From positions 1,881,127-1,945,126 of the forward strand of contig NZ_WNXD01000002.1 of the NCBI RefSeq assembly GCF_014172375.1: a DNA stretch of 64,000 bases, written 5' to 3'. Source of the DNA: Pedobacter planticolens (GTDB lineage: Bacteria > Bacteroidota > Bacteroidia > Sphingobacteriales > Sphingobacteriaceae). A program made the position numbers and the translations under genes. This document shows, one piece after another, positions 1 through 8,072 of this stretch. Below the pieces are notes generated by a model, which worked only from the letters and a program-made list of their open reading frames with translations, was not told the origin of the DNA and ran no database searches. The first letter of the stretch is position 1. Each line of letters starts with the position of its first letter.

Positions 1-1
1 T

Positions 2-646
2 GATGGTCAACAAGAATTCTTTAGTAACCTACAACAATGGAATTTCTTCAAAGAAAATTCAACAGGATTTAACTCAGACTTTTGGGAAACTGAACTATTT
101 AAGAAAGTGCTCGATCTAAAACAAAACCCCGACTGGGAAAGATATGGAGAAACTATTTGGAAGACGGATGAAATAAACAACAGACCTTATCTTGGTTTAT
201 ATGAAATTGTTGCAAACAAAATGCGAAAGGAGTTAGAAACGGAAAATTCCGAATTTAATAAAACCAAAGAAGAATTATTTGCGCAGTTTTATCTAAAACT
301 GAAGTCTAAAAATCCAGAAACTTATTATAAAATATCTGAGCATTCTTTAATCTATCCAGCAGATAAATCAATTGTGATTAATCCAACTTTGATAACAAGC
401 AAAGCTGGAAAAAAGACAATCCACTATTTTGTAATACGAGGTAACCAAAATAATGTTTTTGAATGGACTTATTTTGAACCCAAAATAGTAACCGACAACT
501 TATATGGGAGCCAAGTTGTAGAACAAATAAGTACCCTAACAGAATGGAATTTTTCAGTTGATAATTTAAACGATACTGAATTTTGGAACAAATATGTTTT
601 ATTAAAGTCGGATGACACTTATAAGTATCTAAAAGTAATAAAATGA
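2..646 (+). CDS. 3' part of a hypothetical protein, running off the left edge
   Basis: The frame is open from base 2 to the TGA at 644-646, so the true start lies before the window. A GTG at 107 could be mistaken for a start, but coding continues upstream of it. The 214 visible residues are polar, rich in Lys, Asn and aromatic residues, with no membrane segment. Two stretches about 169 residues apart resemble each other (WNFFKENS...SDFWETELF near the left edge and WNFSVDN...TEFWNKYVLL near the C-terminus), which suggests an internally repeated protein. I recognise no family. A right-hand REPIN hairpin follows 11 bases after the stop. Confidence 0.55.
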   Translation, partial: DGQQEFFSNLQQWNFFKENSTGFNSDFWETELFKKVLDLKQNPDWERYGETIWKTDEINNRPYLGLYEIVANKMRKELETENSEFNKTKEELFAQFYLKLKSKNPETYYKISEHSLIYPADKSIVINPTLITSKAGKKTIHYFVIRGNQNNVFEWTYFEPKIVTDNLYGSQVVEQISTLTEWNFSVDNLNDTEFWNKYVLLKSDDTYKYLKVIK

Positions 647-657
647 TAAACATTGAA

Positions 658-675
658 CTCACAGACGTGCACCAG
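658..675 (+). repeat. right-end hairpin remnant of REPIN-like element
   Basis: Bases 658-675 read CTCACAGACGTGCACCAG, matching the right end of the complete elements at 2094-2228 and 2862-3000. Only the 3' half of the hairpin remains. It lies 11 bases past the stop of the preceding gene. Confidence 0.6.
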
Positions 676-721
676 TAAGGAGAGCTAAAAATAAAAAGAA
701 AGATTTAGCTTCACTGAGCCC

Positions 722-831
722 AAGGCTAGCGCACACCTGTGGCGTGTGAAATAATAGTAAGATTTAAAAATTAAAGAACCTTGAGCCGTAAATATGAATT
801 CCATAATAAAGAAGGGTTATATGTTTTAAAA
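722..831 (+). repeat. REPIN-like element, left end and body
   Basis: This starts with AAGGCTAGCGCACACCTGTG (left hairpin, loop TGT) and continues with the conserved AT-rich body (AGTAAGATTTAAAAATTAAAG, then CCATAATAAAGAAGG). It stops at 'TTTTAAAAGG', where other copies continue into the right hairpin; here the right end is missing. The left stem has one A-C mismatch. Confidence 0.7.
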
Positions 832-881
832 GGGAATTCTTCCTTGACCGTTCCAATCTTTTAGAAGATAACCACAAGAAT

Positions 882-2090
882 ATGAAGAAACTTCAAATAC
901 TATTAATCCTTTACTTATTGTCCTTTCAAACAGCATTTGCTCAAACAAAAAAAATAGAAGGTGACACAGCTTGGTTTAAAAGAGACAAAGAATTTCAAAG
1001 AACTTTAAATTTAAAGGATTTTGAAAAATCTTCTGATGAATTCAATTTCAGATTTCAGAATCTTGGACAAGTAATTGAAATTACAAAAGATAGTTCTAGT
1101 ATTGATGGTTATATAACGAATTACATATATCATACTAAAAAATCAACTAGAAATAAAACTGAAACATTATCCAATAAAATAACTTTATCATCCGAACAAG
1201 CTAAAAGTATTTACAACATTGTTCTAAAATCTAAAATTTTAAATTTACAATCTGACAATAAGATAAAAAATTGGAAGAAGGGTTTTGACGGTATAACTTA
1301 TGTCATTGAACATGCTGATAAAAAAACATACTGGCTAAAAAACTATTGGACACCATCTGCACAAGACTCTATTCCAGAAGCATTAATGATTCTTAATTTT
1401 GTAAAAAAACTATCTGACACATTAAATCTAAAAGAAACATATACAACATTTAAAAACGACTTGCCAAAAAATGGATGTTATAATTCAGGAGGAATGACAA
1501 ATGTTTGTTATGTCTCAAATTCTTTAGAATTGGGTTATAGTGGAGCAACAAGATTACCATTAGGGTTTTACACTTCTTATAGTGCCTCATATATTGGCAA
1601 AACACAAGTAAATTCTGGCATTGCTTTACAATACAATTTTGACAACAGCGGGTTTCATCATTTGAATTTCCAAACATCCAAATGGAATATATTCTACAGA
1701 AAATCGAATTTTTCTGATTTTATTGCTTATAACTATCAAAATAGAAGACTTGACATAGATAGAGTAAGCAATAAATTCCAAAATCATCAAATCAAATATG
1801 GTTTAAACCTGAAAAATAATTTTGGTGTCGGAACTGGATTAGATTACTTAATTAATGGTTATGAAAAAATCGGAGGACATTTATACGCTTTTAAATGGTT
1901 TTCTCAGCCAAATGTCAGTGCTACATTAACTTCTTCTATATTTGATAATCAAATAAATTACAAAGCGGAAATAATCAAATCTTTTAGCCTAAACCAAAAG
2001 TTGCTCATACATCGGATTTCTTTAGGATTGGCCTATGAAGATTTTATGGATTATAAAGATTTGTATTTTAAGGTTCAAGTATTATTCTAA
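882..2090 (+). CDS. hypothetical secreted or outer-membrane protein
   Basis: The 402-residue product starts with a clear signal peptide (MKKLQILLILYLLSFQTAFAQ, cleavage after FAQ). The first ~190 residues look soluble. The second half alternates polar and hydrophobic residues with many aromatics and ends in ...VQVLF, a C-terminal aromatic residue as in outer-membrane barrels, so a small barrel domain is possible. No family is recognised. The gene stands alone between two repeat elements. The nearest downstream feature is a REPIN-like element starting four bases after the stop, which may serve as its transcript end. Confidence 0.7.
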   Translation: MKKLQILLILYLLSFQTAFAQTKKIEGDTAWFKRDKEFQRTLNLKDFEKSSDEFNFRFQNLGQVIEITKDSSSIDGYITNYIYHTKKSTRNKTETLSNKITLSSEQAKSIYNIVLKSKILNLQSDNKIKNWKKGFDGITYVIEHADKKTYWLKNYWTPSAQDSIPEALMILNFVKKLSDTLNLKETYTTFKNDLPKNGCYNSGGMTNVCYVSNSLELGYSGATRLPLGFYTSYSASYIGKTQVNSGIALQYNFDNSGFHHLNFQTSKWNIFYRKSNFSDFIAYNYQNRRLDIDRVSNKFQNHQIKYGLNLKNNFGVGTGLDYLINGYEKIGGHLYAFKWFSQPNVSATLTSSIFDNQINYKAEIIKSFSLNQKLLIHRISLGLAYEDFMDYKDLYFKVQVLF

Positions 2091-2093
2091 AAC

Positions 2094-2228
2094 CAAGGCT
2101 AGTACGCCTGTGGCGTGAAATAATAGTAAGATTTAAAAATTAAAGAGCCTGTAAGCCCTAAATATAAATCCCATAATAAAGAAGGATTATAGGCTTTTAA
2201 AAGGTACACGTCACAGACGTGCACCAGC
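2094..2228 (+). repeat. complete REPIN-like two-hairpin element
   Basis: The left hairpin has stem TACGCC/GGCGTG around loop TGT. An AT-rich body follows, then a right hairpin with arms CACGTC/GACGTG around ACA, ending CACCAGC. The reverse complement of the right end (GCTGGTGCACGTCTGTGACG) resembles the left end (GCTAGCGCACACCTGTGGCG of other copies). The element is therefore a pair of inverted, diverged hairpins. Confidence 0.75.
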
Positions 2229-2255
2229 AAAGAGTCCTTATACTACAACTGAAAT

Positions 2256-2837
2256 ATGAAAAAAATATTTTGCCTGATTGCTACCATCCATTTTTTTTAT
2301 TTTAATGCTACAGCACAACGAATAGATCGAATGTTCAAAATCAATATAGAAGAATCGAAATTACAATTCACTATGCCAGATGGCTTTAAGGAACTTGACT
2401 CAGGCTTAGTAAAAGAAGTATGCGATGGAAAAATTAGCCCGCTTATAATCTATAGAATAGCCAATAGAGACACCTCTGTTATTATTGGCTATTCTATCCT
2501 TAATCTAAGGGTGCCATTATTGAATACAACTACGACCCGATTTCGGCTCAATAATACAGTTAAATATTTAGCAGATACTTCCAAACACCCCATTGAAAGA
2601 TTTGAGGCAAAAAAGTTAGCATTATATAACGCTAGTGCTGGAGGTATTTTTTATAGAAAGTGTGAAGTGATAGCTAACAATTATTTGCATAAATATGTTT
2701 ATCTAAATAAGGACATACTAACCGAAGATACCTTTACAGGTATCCGAGTGATTATTAGTTATTATTATACTCCTCAACATAAGAATGATATTGGTGATAT
2801 TCTTGTGGAAACTTCTAATCACTTAAAATTTAGATAA
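2256..2837 (+). CDS. hypothetical secreted protein
   Basis: This 193-residue protein has an N-terminal signal peptide (MKKIFCLIATIHFFYFNATAQ) and no later membrane segment, so it is probably periplasmic or exported. The mature part begins RIDRMFKINIEESKLQF and includes 'FTMPDGFKELD', as in small Bacteroidota proteins that present a mixed alpha/beta domain. I do not recognise a family. It lies alone between two REPIN-like elements (2094-2228 and 2862-3000) and has no operon partner. Confidence 0.65.
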   Translation: MKKIFCLIATIHFFYFNATAQRIDRMFKINIEESKLQFTMPDGFKELDSGLVKEVCDGKISPLIIYRIANRDTSVIIGYSILNLRVPLLNTTTTRFRLNNTVKYLADTSKHPIERFEAKKLALYNASAGGIFYRKCEVIANNYLHKYVYLNKDILTEDTFTGIRVIISYYYTPQHKNDIGDILVETSNHLKFR

Positions 2838-2861
2838 TCTAGATATCACAATATACAGCCC

Positions 2862-3000
2862 CAAAGCTAGCGCACACCTGTGGTGTGTGAAATACGAGTA
2901 AGATTTAAAAATTAAAACCCCTTAAGCCGTAAATATAAATTCCATAATAAAGAAGGAATATACGTTTTTTAAAAGGTACACGTCACAGACGTGCACCAGC
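2862..3000 (+). repeat. complete REPIN-like two-hairpin element
   Basis: This is the best preserved copy. The left stem CACACC/GGTGTG around TGT is fully paired, the body is conserved, and the right hairpin ends GTGCACCAGC. It starts 25 bases after the stop of the preceding plus-strand gene and lies on the downstream side of the minus-strand gene at 3077-3439. Confidence 0.75.
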
Positions 3001-3003
3001 AAA

Positions 3004-3066
3004 GGTGGCGTGTGAAATAATATTAAGATTTTTTTAAACGTTACATGTCACAGAAGTGCACCAGCA
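3004..3066 (+). repeat. internally deleted REPIN-like element
   Basis: This begins inside the left hairpin (GTGGCGTGTGAAATAAT), has lost most of the body, and ends with a degenerate right hairpin (CATGTCACAGAAGTGCACCAGC region, stem disrupted by a G-A opposition). It abuts the previous copy directly. Confidence 0.65.
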
Positions 3067-3076
3067 ATTTGGGATT

Positions 3077-3439
3077 TCATTTGCAGAACCAATTATATGG
3101 AAACAAACCTGAAGGAGCAAGTTTTTGATATTCTTTGTATTCACCTTTGCCATTCTTTTTATAAATGTAAAGAAACTTAGCACACGGTGCCTTATATACC
3201 GAGTCTCCTATCGATACACCTTCATCAGCCATTATCGAATAATTCCAAAATGAAACCTTCTTTCCATCTATATCATATAACTTTAGTTTCTTGGTTGGGG
3301 TAATACTAATATTTTTTATCACAAAATCATAACCAGAAATAAACTCTTTTTTACAATGGATAAAGGTATTTATCATTGTAATAATTAGTATAAAAAATAT
3401 TACTATTACTATAATTATATGCTTTTTTCTAACCACCAT
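3077..3439 (-). CDS. small membrane-anchored hypothetical protein
   Basis: This 120-residue protein has a basic start (MVVRKKH) followed by a single hydrophobic helix at about residues 6-28 (IIIVIVIFFILIITMINTFI). A ~90-residue domain with alternating beta-like stretches follows (DFVIKNISITPTKKLKLYDIDGKKVSFWNYSI). The layout suggests a single-pass protein with its domain in the periplasm. No family is recognised. It stands alone; REPIN-like copies lie immediately downstream. Confidence 0.55.
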   Translation of the reverse strand: MVVRKKHIIIVIVIFFILIITMINTFIHCKKEFISGYDFVIKNISITPTKKLKLYDIDGKKVSFWNYSIMADEGVSIGDSVYKAPCAKFLYIYKKNGKGEYKEYQKLAPSGLFPYNWFCK

Positions 3440-3600
3440 GTTCTATTTATTTTTTAAATTGTGTCTTGTCCTGAAATAGGTTTACAGATTAGGTTAGTTT
3501 GTTTCGTTAAACATATCTACAACTTTACGATTTTTATTGTAATAATTCTTCCAAAGCTTTTTTGTCTTTAGTTTTTTTTGAAGTACCTAGTTTGGGCTTC

Positions 3601-3671
3601 CAAGGCTAGCGCATGCCTGTGGTATGTGATATAATAGTAAGAAAAGGTACACGTCACAGACGTGCACCAGC
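3601..3671 (+). repeat. short REPIN-like element with both hairpins
   Basis: The left hairpin (CATGCC TGT GGTATG, fully paired including one G-T) is joined by a truncated body (ATAATAGTAAG) to the right hairpin (CACGTC ACA GACGTG). Both ends are kept while the AT-rich body is lost, the arrangement expected if the hairpins are the functional parts. Confidence 0.75.
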
Positions 3672-3747
3672 ATGAAGGTGAGCTACAAAAGAAAGGTCCT
3701 TCGACTACGCTCAGGATGACAAGCATGGCGGTAAACATGGGGGCAAT

Positions 3748-4095
3748 AACACGACCACCTTACAACCTTCCCAAAACCACTACCACTCCCAAGAACGAGG
3801 ACCGGCCTTGAATCATTCCGAAGGAGAACGCATTCAAACTTTTGCACAATCGGAAACCAACCACTACCCAAGACAGAAAGCAGTTCGATCCGATACTTAT
3901 CGGATTTTCATCGAACCTTTTTCTGTCGCCTTAAAAGTTTGGATAGCGTAATCCGAGAACCACGAAGTGCTCTTGAGGACAAAAAACAATATGTAATACC
4001 GAAAAAATGATTCGCAGCCTTGATTTTTGTTAAACTTTTTATCAAGAAAAAGTTTAGAGCCACTCGGCGGCGGTGAGCCGAGGCAAGCCCGAGCG
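3748..4095 (+). repeat. ~345-bp dispersed repeat, copy 1
   Basis: Blocks shared with 9400-9687 include ACAACCTTCCCAAAACCAC, CCGAAGGAGAA.GCATT.AAAC and GTTCGATCC...CATCGAACC. The 3' block from about 4018 to 4095 is nearly identical and contains two hairpins: AAACTTTTT/AAAAAGTTT around ATCAAG, and CTCGGC/GCCGAG around GGCGGTGA. It carries no recognisable protein. Confidence 0.75.
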
Positions 4096-4514
4096 TGCGC
4101 TAAAAAATAAAACGAAAGGTTTCTCCGCTACGGTCGAAATGACGCGACAGGTAAACACTCATGAAAAGAAGAAGGCCAATCAGTGGCTAACCGAGGCAAG
4201 CCAGAGCGTGAGCTAGAAAATAGATCCTTCGCTACGCTCTGGATGACAAACATGGGAGTAAGCATGCAAATAGGAGATTGCCACGACTTGAGAAAAACAA
4301 GCCTCGCAAAGACGGACATGGGGGCAAGCTCAAGCGTTGGGAGAAAGAAAGGTCCTTCACTTCGGCTAAAAGCCTGTGTTGAGCGAAGTCGAAATACTCA
4401 GTGCAAGCTAGCTCAGAATGACAAGTGTGTAAATAGAAATTGCAAAAGCAAGAAAGATTGCTTCGTACCTCGCAATGACGCGACAGTCTTACAACCCCTC
4501 TCTTGCCTCAACCA

Positions 4515-5144
4515 CTACTGCACCATCCTTGAAATAATATCAGAATCTGCCATTTGTCCTTTTCTGCCAACAGCTGTGATACGACCATATAAACGGACGC
4601 CACTTTTTAAGCCCTTAAAGGTAAACTGACAAGAACTGAAAGGTTGGGTTTTCCATTGACTATCTGCTGTAGGCAATTCATCTGTATGCTGGAAATTATA
4701 ACTCAACGCACCTTTTACGGCTTTGCAAGAGAAAATCAATTCTCCTGGGTTAGCTCCGTCGCTCAAAGAAAAATCTATTGGATTTTCTATGGCACTGCTA
4801 CCTTCACCTTCTTTAGCAATATCAAAACCACTACTGATTAATTGAGCTTTATCGCCATTGGCTTGAGAAGAAATATCTAATGCCATTTGGCGCATATCGG
4901 AGATCAAAGTTAATCTCGTTTGATTTTTTAAAGCAATCTGTTGTCGATCGCCTGTAGCTGCTTTGTTCAGCGATAAATTGAACGCAGTTACATTGGAAGT
5001 AAATTGCGCCAAGGATGGCGTTGTCGTTGGAAAATAGGCATTGTTTGTTAATGCATCTAATACAGTTTGTGCTTTCAAGTTCAATTGTGCATCCGTTAGT
5101 TTCGAATAACTTAAAATTAATTTAGAGATTTTCATGTTTTTCAT
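4515..5144 (-). CDS. protein with C-terminal fibronectin-type-III-like domain
   Basis: This 209-residue protein has no signal peptide. Residues ~1-105 look helical (LILSYSKLTDAQLNLKAQTV, later TRLTLISDMRQMALDIS). Residues ~120-209 look like an Fn3 beta-sandwich: GELIFSCKAVKGALSYNFQ, WKTQPFSSCQFTFKGLKSG, RLYGRITAVGRKG. Similar short proteins occur in Sphingobacteriaceae, but no function is known to me. The start ATG at 5144 is followed three codons later by another (MKNMK), either of which could be used. Downstream lies the repeat region; upstream is a GC-rich dyad AGGGG/CCCCT near 5153-5168. Confidence 0.7.
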   Translation of the reverse strand: MKNMKISKLILSYSKLTDAQLNLKAQTVLDALTNNAYFPTTTPSLAQFTSNVTAFNLSLNKAATGDRQQIALKNQTRLTLISDMRQMALDISSQANGDKAQLISSGFDIAKEGEGSSAIENPIDFSLSDGANPGELIFSCKAVKGALSYNFQHTDELPTADSQWKTQPFSSCQFTFKGLKSGVRLYGRITAVGRKGQMADSDIISRMVQ

Positions 5145-5416
5145 ATTAAGACAGGGGTGAATTCCCCTAAGCCACCACCAAAGTAAATAAGGGAATACGA
5201 TTGCACAATAGGCTCATACATAAAGGGATAGTATGCGTATCATTTTAACCTATTCGGGTAAAAGCAGCATAAATAGGGTGTAAATAGTCGAAATTTGTTG
5301 TTTTTGATTTATCCATAGACAATTCGCTACAAAACCTGTTTAATTTGGTCAAACCCTGTAGTTTTAAGTACGTTTCGATACAGAAATTTGGTTTTTCCCG
5401 ATGGGAAATGTCAATC

Positions 5417-5619
5417 TCCCATTACGCAAAGGACATTTCCCATCACGCAAAAGACATTTCCCATCACGCAAAGGACATTTCCCGTTACGCAAAGGACATT
5501 TCCCATCACGCAAAAGACATTTCCCGTTACGCAAAAGACATTTCCCATCACGCAAAGGACATTTCCCATTACGCAAAGAGCTTTTCCCATCACGCAAAGC
5601 TCTTTTCCCATTGGGAAAA
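5417..5619. repeat. 21-bp minisatellite, nine full units plus a partial
   Basis: Units of the form TCCCATCACGCAAAGGACATT repeat head to tail without spacers at 5417, 5438, 5459, 5480, 5501, 5522, 5543, 5564 and 5585. Variation is confined to CATCAC/CATTAC/CGTTAC and AAAGG/AAAAG. Both edges are palindromic: TTTCCCGATGGGAAA just before the array, and TTTTCCCATTGGGAAAA where it ends. Because 21 is divisible by 3 and no frame has a stop, heptapeptide open frames exist on both strands; I do not consider them genes. Confidence 0.9.
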
Positions 5620-5635
5620 AGCAAAAGATACAGGC

Positions 5636-5677
5636 GAAAAAAATCCAACCCCTAAAATTTAAGGGTTGGATCTTTTT
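5636..5677 (-). terminator. bidirectional intrinsic terminator
   Basis: Stem ATCCAACCC (5643-5651) pairs with GGGTTGGAT (5663-5671). On the minus strand it is followed by a run of Ts (As at 5636-5642 on plus), which fits termination of the gene at 5701-5910 that ends 30 bases away. A T5 run (5673-5677) also follows on the plus strand. Confidence 0.8.
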
Positions 5678-5700
5678 AAATAGTCCTAAAAATGATTGAC

Positions 5701-5910
5701 TTAGGGGAATAACCGCTTAGCGATATCATCTACCGAAACGCCAAGGTAATTACTTAAATGAAAAATGGTGAGTGGCCTTTTCTCTTCTATATTCATTACT
5801 AATTTAATTTCACGGTGTTTGAGATAAGAACTTCTTGACTTCTCATCATACCCGTACCAGCGCATAATGTCTGCAGGGTAAATAATTATTCGGTCTTCTT
5901 GAATTTTCAT
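5701..5910 (-). CDS. small hypothetical protein, possibly DNA-binding
   Basis: This 69-residue product is basic. Its first half reads IIIYPADIMRWYGYDEKSRS, and its C-terminus (LTIFHLSNYLGVSVDDIAKR) has the spacing of a helix-turn-helix. Small proteins of this sort, with an initial 'ADIM..YG' helix, occur in Bacteroidota, but I cannot name the family. A strong terminator just downstream supports a real gene. It is transcribed divergently from the reductase-like gene at 6191. Confidence 0.55.
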   Translation of the reverse strand: MKIQEDRIIIYPADIMRWYGYDEKSRSSYLKHREIKLVMNIEEKRPLTIFHLSNYLGVSVDDIAKRLFP

Positions 5911-6190
5911 TGGTAAGCGTTTAGATTAAAATTAAAGTACCATAACGCAGCCTTTCTGTTTTTATTTAAGGTGAAAAAGAATTTAACATTAGTTAACATA
6001 GCAATTGCATCAACTGATATCTGCTATGTTTCTATGTGGTAAAAAATATACTGTTGTGTATCGTTAAAGACATGTGATTTGTAGATTTTTTTTCAATACT
6101 TTTATAAAAGGATGAGGTTTATTAGAGCTATATAGAAGTTAGTGGTCATTGCAGGACAACACGCAAAACGGACTGACAAAAAAGAAAAAT

Positions 6191-6742
6191 ATGAAAAAGG
6201 TAATTGCAGCATTCAATATGACACTTGACGGGGTTTGCGACCATACGGCAGGAATTGCTGATGAAGGATTACATCAACATTATGCTGATCTAATAGATAA
6301 TGGAGGTGTTATTTTATATGGACGGATAACCTACCAATTGATGCAGTTTTGGCAAACACTAGTACAAAATCCTTCTGGTGAAAAAGCAATGGACGACTTT
6401 GCAATTTCAATCGATAAAATTCAAAAACTTGTTTTTTCCAACACACTAAAGGACACAGGCTGGAACAGTGCAAAACTTGTAAACAGACCTCTTGATGAAG
6501 AAGTCTTGGAACTCAAAAAACAAGCAGGAAAAGACATTCTTATTGGAAGTAGGAGTTTGATTATTCAACTTTTAAACAGTAATCTTATTGACGAATTTCA
6601 AATTTGTATTCATCCCGTAATAGAAGGAAAAGGGTTGCTATTATTTGACCAAATTAAGGACAGGATTTTGTTAAAGCTCGTTAAAACAAAATTACTAAAC
6701 TCGGGTGCAGTAGTATTTTATTATGAGCCGAGAAGAGAGTAA
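6191..6742 (+). CDS. dihydrofolate reductase family protein (RibD C-terminal-like)
   Basis: This 183-residue protein begins MKKVIAAFNMTLDGVCDHTA, the typical N-terminus of the YyaP/YwjB-like DHFR-fold family. It also has GGVILYGRITYQLM and the C-terminal IHPVIEGKGLLLFD...L.L..TK...SGAVVFYYEP. Members bind NAD(P)H and are probably reductases of unknown substrate; they are not the folate-pathway FolA. I chose the ATG at 6191, preceded by an A-rich stretch, because a TTG at 6149 would add 14 unconserved residues. The last 165 bases are duplicated at 7336-7500. Confidence 0.85.
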   Translation: MKKVIAAFNMTLDGVCDHTAGIADEGLHQHYADLIDNGGVILYGRITYQLMQFWQTLVQNPSGEKAMDDFAISIDKIQKLVFSNTLKDTGWNSAKLVNRPLDEEVLELKKQAGKDILIGSRSLIIQLLNSNLIDEFQICIHPVIEGKGLLLFDQIKDRILLKLVKTKLLNSGAVVFYYEPRRE

Positions 6743-6796
6743 ACAAATTAGAAGTATGTTTTGTAATTTTTTATCTTAGTTAAAATATTCGCTCTT

Positions 6797-7333
6797 ATGA
6801 AATCAATTCTAACGCTAAAACATTGGCAGATTTTTTTAATTCTTGTAGTAGGTAGTTTAATGTACAATTTCACTATCGAAGGCGATCAATTAACGACTAT
6901 GATTATCCGAATTATTGGGGCAATCATCTATTCTTTATGGCCAATATTGACAGGTAATGAACTATACCAGCTATTACCGAAACGAGTTACAGTAAATTTT
7001 AACTTCTTTCTCTTTAATATTTTTATTAGCCTTCTCGTTTTTGTGTCAATACTCATTTTATCTTATGGAGAAGGAATGACTTTTTCAGGAATTTATGCCA
7101 TCCCAATGTTTTATGTGTTTTTTGCTATTTTATATTGTCTAGCTTTCCCAGCCAAACTTCTGAATTGCATTGAGACGGGAAAAGAAGTGAGTATGGGTCA
7201 ATATTTAGGCGACTTTTTTCTTGTGCTTTTTTTACCAATTGGAATTTGGTTTTTACAGCCTAGAATAAATAAGGTTGTAGCAAATGAAAGACTAGCCCGT
7301 TTAGAAGCAGAAAACGACAAAGCAAAATTTTAA
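6797..7333 (+). CDS. multi-pass membrane protein of unknown function
   Basis: This 178-residue protein has four to five hydrophobic segments: about residues 9-25 (WQIFLILVVGSLMYNF), 35-52 (IIRIIGAIIYSLWPIL), 68-88 (FFLFNIFISLLVFVSILIL), 98-118 (IYAIPMFYVFFAILYCLAF) and 136-152 (FFLVLFLPIGIWFLQP). It ends in a charged cytoplasmic tail (RLARLEAENDKAKF). The 'LGDFFLVLFLPIGIWFLQPRIN' end is common in small Bacteroidota membrane proteins of unknown role. It is sandwiched between the reductase-like gene and a duplicated fragment of that gene's 3' end, so it may have arrived with the duplication. Confidence 0.75.
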   Translation: MKSILTLKHWQIFLILVVGSLMYNFTIEGDQLTTMIIRIIGAIIYSLWPILTGNELYQLLPKRVTVNFNFFLFNIFISLLVFVSILILSYGEGMTFSGIYAIPMFYVFFAILYCLAFPAKLLNCIETGKEVSMGQYLGDFFLVLFLPIGIWFLQPRINKVVANERLARLEAENDKAKF

Positions 7334-7335
7334 AA

Positions 7336-7500
7336 AGTAATCTTATTGACGAACTTCAAATTTGTATTCATCCCGTAATAGAAGGAAAAGGTCTACTATT
7401 ATTTGACCAAATTAAGGACAGGATTTTATTAAAACTTAGTAAGACAAAACCACTAAATTCTGGTGCAGTAGTATTTTATTATGAACCGATAAGAGCGTAA
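7336..7500 (+). pseudogene. duplicated 3' fragment of the DHFR-family gene
   Basis: These 165 bases align without gaps to 6578-6742, the last 54 codons and stop of the DHFR-family gene, with 17 base differences (about 90% identity). The frame is intact (SNLIDELQICIHPVIEGKG...FYYEPIRA), and only five residues differ; most changes are synonymous. It has no start and begins two bases after the stop of the membrane protein. It is a gene remnant, and its pattern of differences shows it diverged while still under protein-level selection. Confidence 0.85.
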
Positions 7501-7514
7501 ACACATATTAATAC

Positions 7515-7994
7515 ATGAAAAATCTATTGCTAACTTTATTGCTCATTACTAATTCTCTTGCCTTATTTGCTCAAGCAGATTTATCAGGGATCTATAAGGA
7601 TGAGTTTGGTGGTCAAATAAAGCTAAGACCCAATCATACATTTGAGTATACATGGGGATTTGATCTCTCTTCTAGCTGGAATAATGGAACCTGGAAAGTT
7701 GAAAATGAAAAATACCTAATTCTTGAAGTTGTAGAGATAAGGGATTCCATTAGAAATGGAAATGAAATAAAGTTTGTTTTATCATCTGACACTATTTCAA
7801 ATGAAATATCCAGCTATGAAAATGCTATAAATTCTCTTCCAAGTAGCGGACAGAGCAGAAGTTTACCCCCAAAGAAATTAAAAATTAGTAATAGTAAGCT
7901 GTTTCCTTATACTAAGAATAATAAAATTCAGAATAAAAAACTAAAATCAATACTCAGTAACCAGTATAGAAAACCTTGGTTTGTGAAACAATAG
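7515..7994 (+). CDS. hypothetical secreted protein, lipocalin-like N-terminal half
   Basis: This 159-residue protein has a signal peptide (MKNLLLTLLLITNSLALFAQ). The mature N-terminus reads DLSGIYKDEFGGQIKLRP, then FEYTWGFDLSSSWNNGTWKV and YLILEVVEI. The pattern of 'G.Y......I.L...F.Y.......S.GTW...' is that of small beta-barrel proteins measuring an 'S.GTW' turn, as in lipocalin-like Bacteroidota proteins. The C-terminal third is basic and low in structure. Ligand and role are unknown. It starts 14 bases after the pseudogene fragment. Confidence 0.65.
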   Translation: MKNLLLTLLLITNSLALFAQADLSGIYKDEFGGQIKLRPNHTFEYTWGFDLSSSWNNGTWKVENEKYLILEVVEIRDSIRNGNEIKFVLSSDTISNEISSYENAINSLPSSGQSRSLPPKKLKISNSKLFPYTKNNKIQNKKLKSILSNQYRKPWFVKQ

Positions 7995-8072
7995 ACCTAC
8001 GCTTAACAACAGTTTGGCAAAATTTGGCAGTGATTTTTTCTATGCAGGTTCAGTTTTATCTTAATAGTTGCT

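Larger units (their letters stand above)
3440..4514. other. gene-free region made of repeats
   Basis: I see no convincing gene in these ~1.07 kb. It holds a short REPIN-like element (3601-3671), one copy of the ~345-bp dispersed repeat (3748-4095), and several short repeats of the 'GAAGGTCCTTCGACTACGCT', 'TCCTTCGCTACGCTCTGGAT' and 'AGATTGCTTCGTACCTCGCA' types. Short open frames here encode repeat-derived peptides (CHPERSRR, VIQSVAKDL) on different frames and strands and are best explained as repeat translation. Confidence 0.7.

Noticed and set aside
3683..4629. Short open frames with peptides such as CHPERSRR, VIQSVAKDL
   Set aside because: They are translations of intergenic repeats, occur in varying frames on both strands, and recur in other repeat gaps.
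5417..5605. Possible CRISPR array
   Set aside because: Units are contiguous with no spacers and no cas genes are in the window.
5345..5699. Several open frames on both strands across the 21-bp array
   Set aside because: All arise from a stop-free unit with length divisible by three; they have no plausible ribosome site and no non-repetitive domain.
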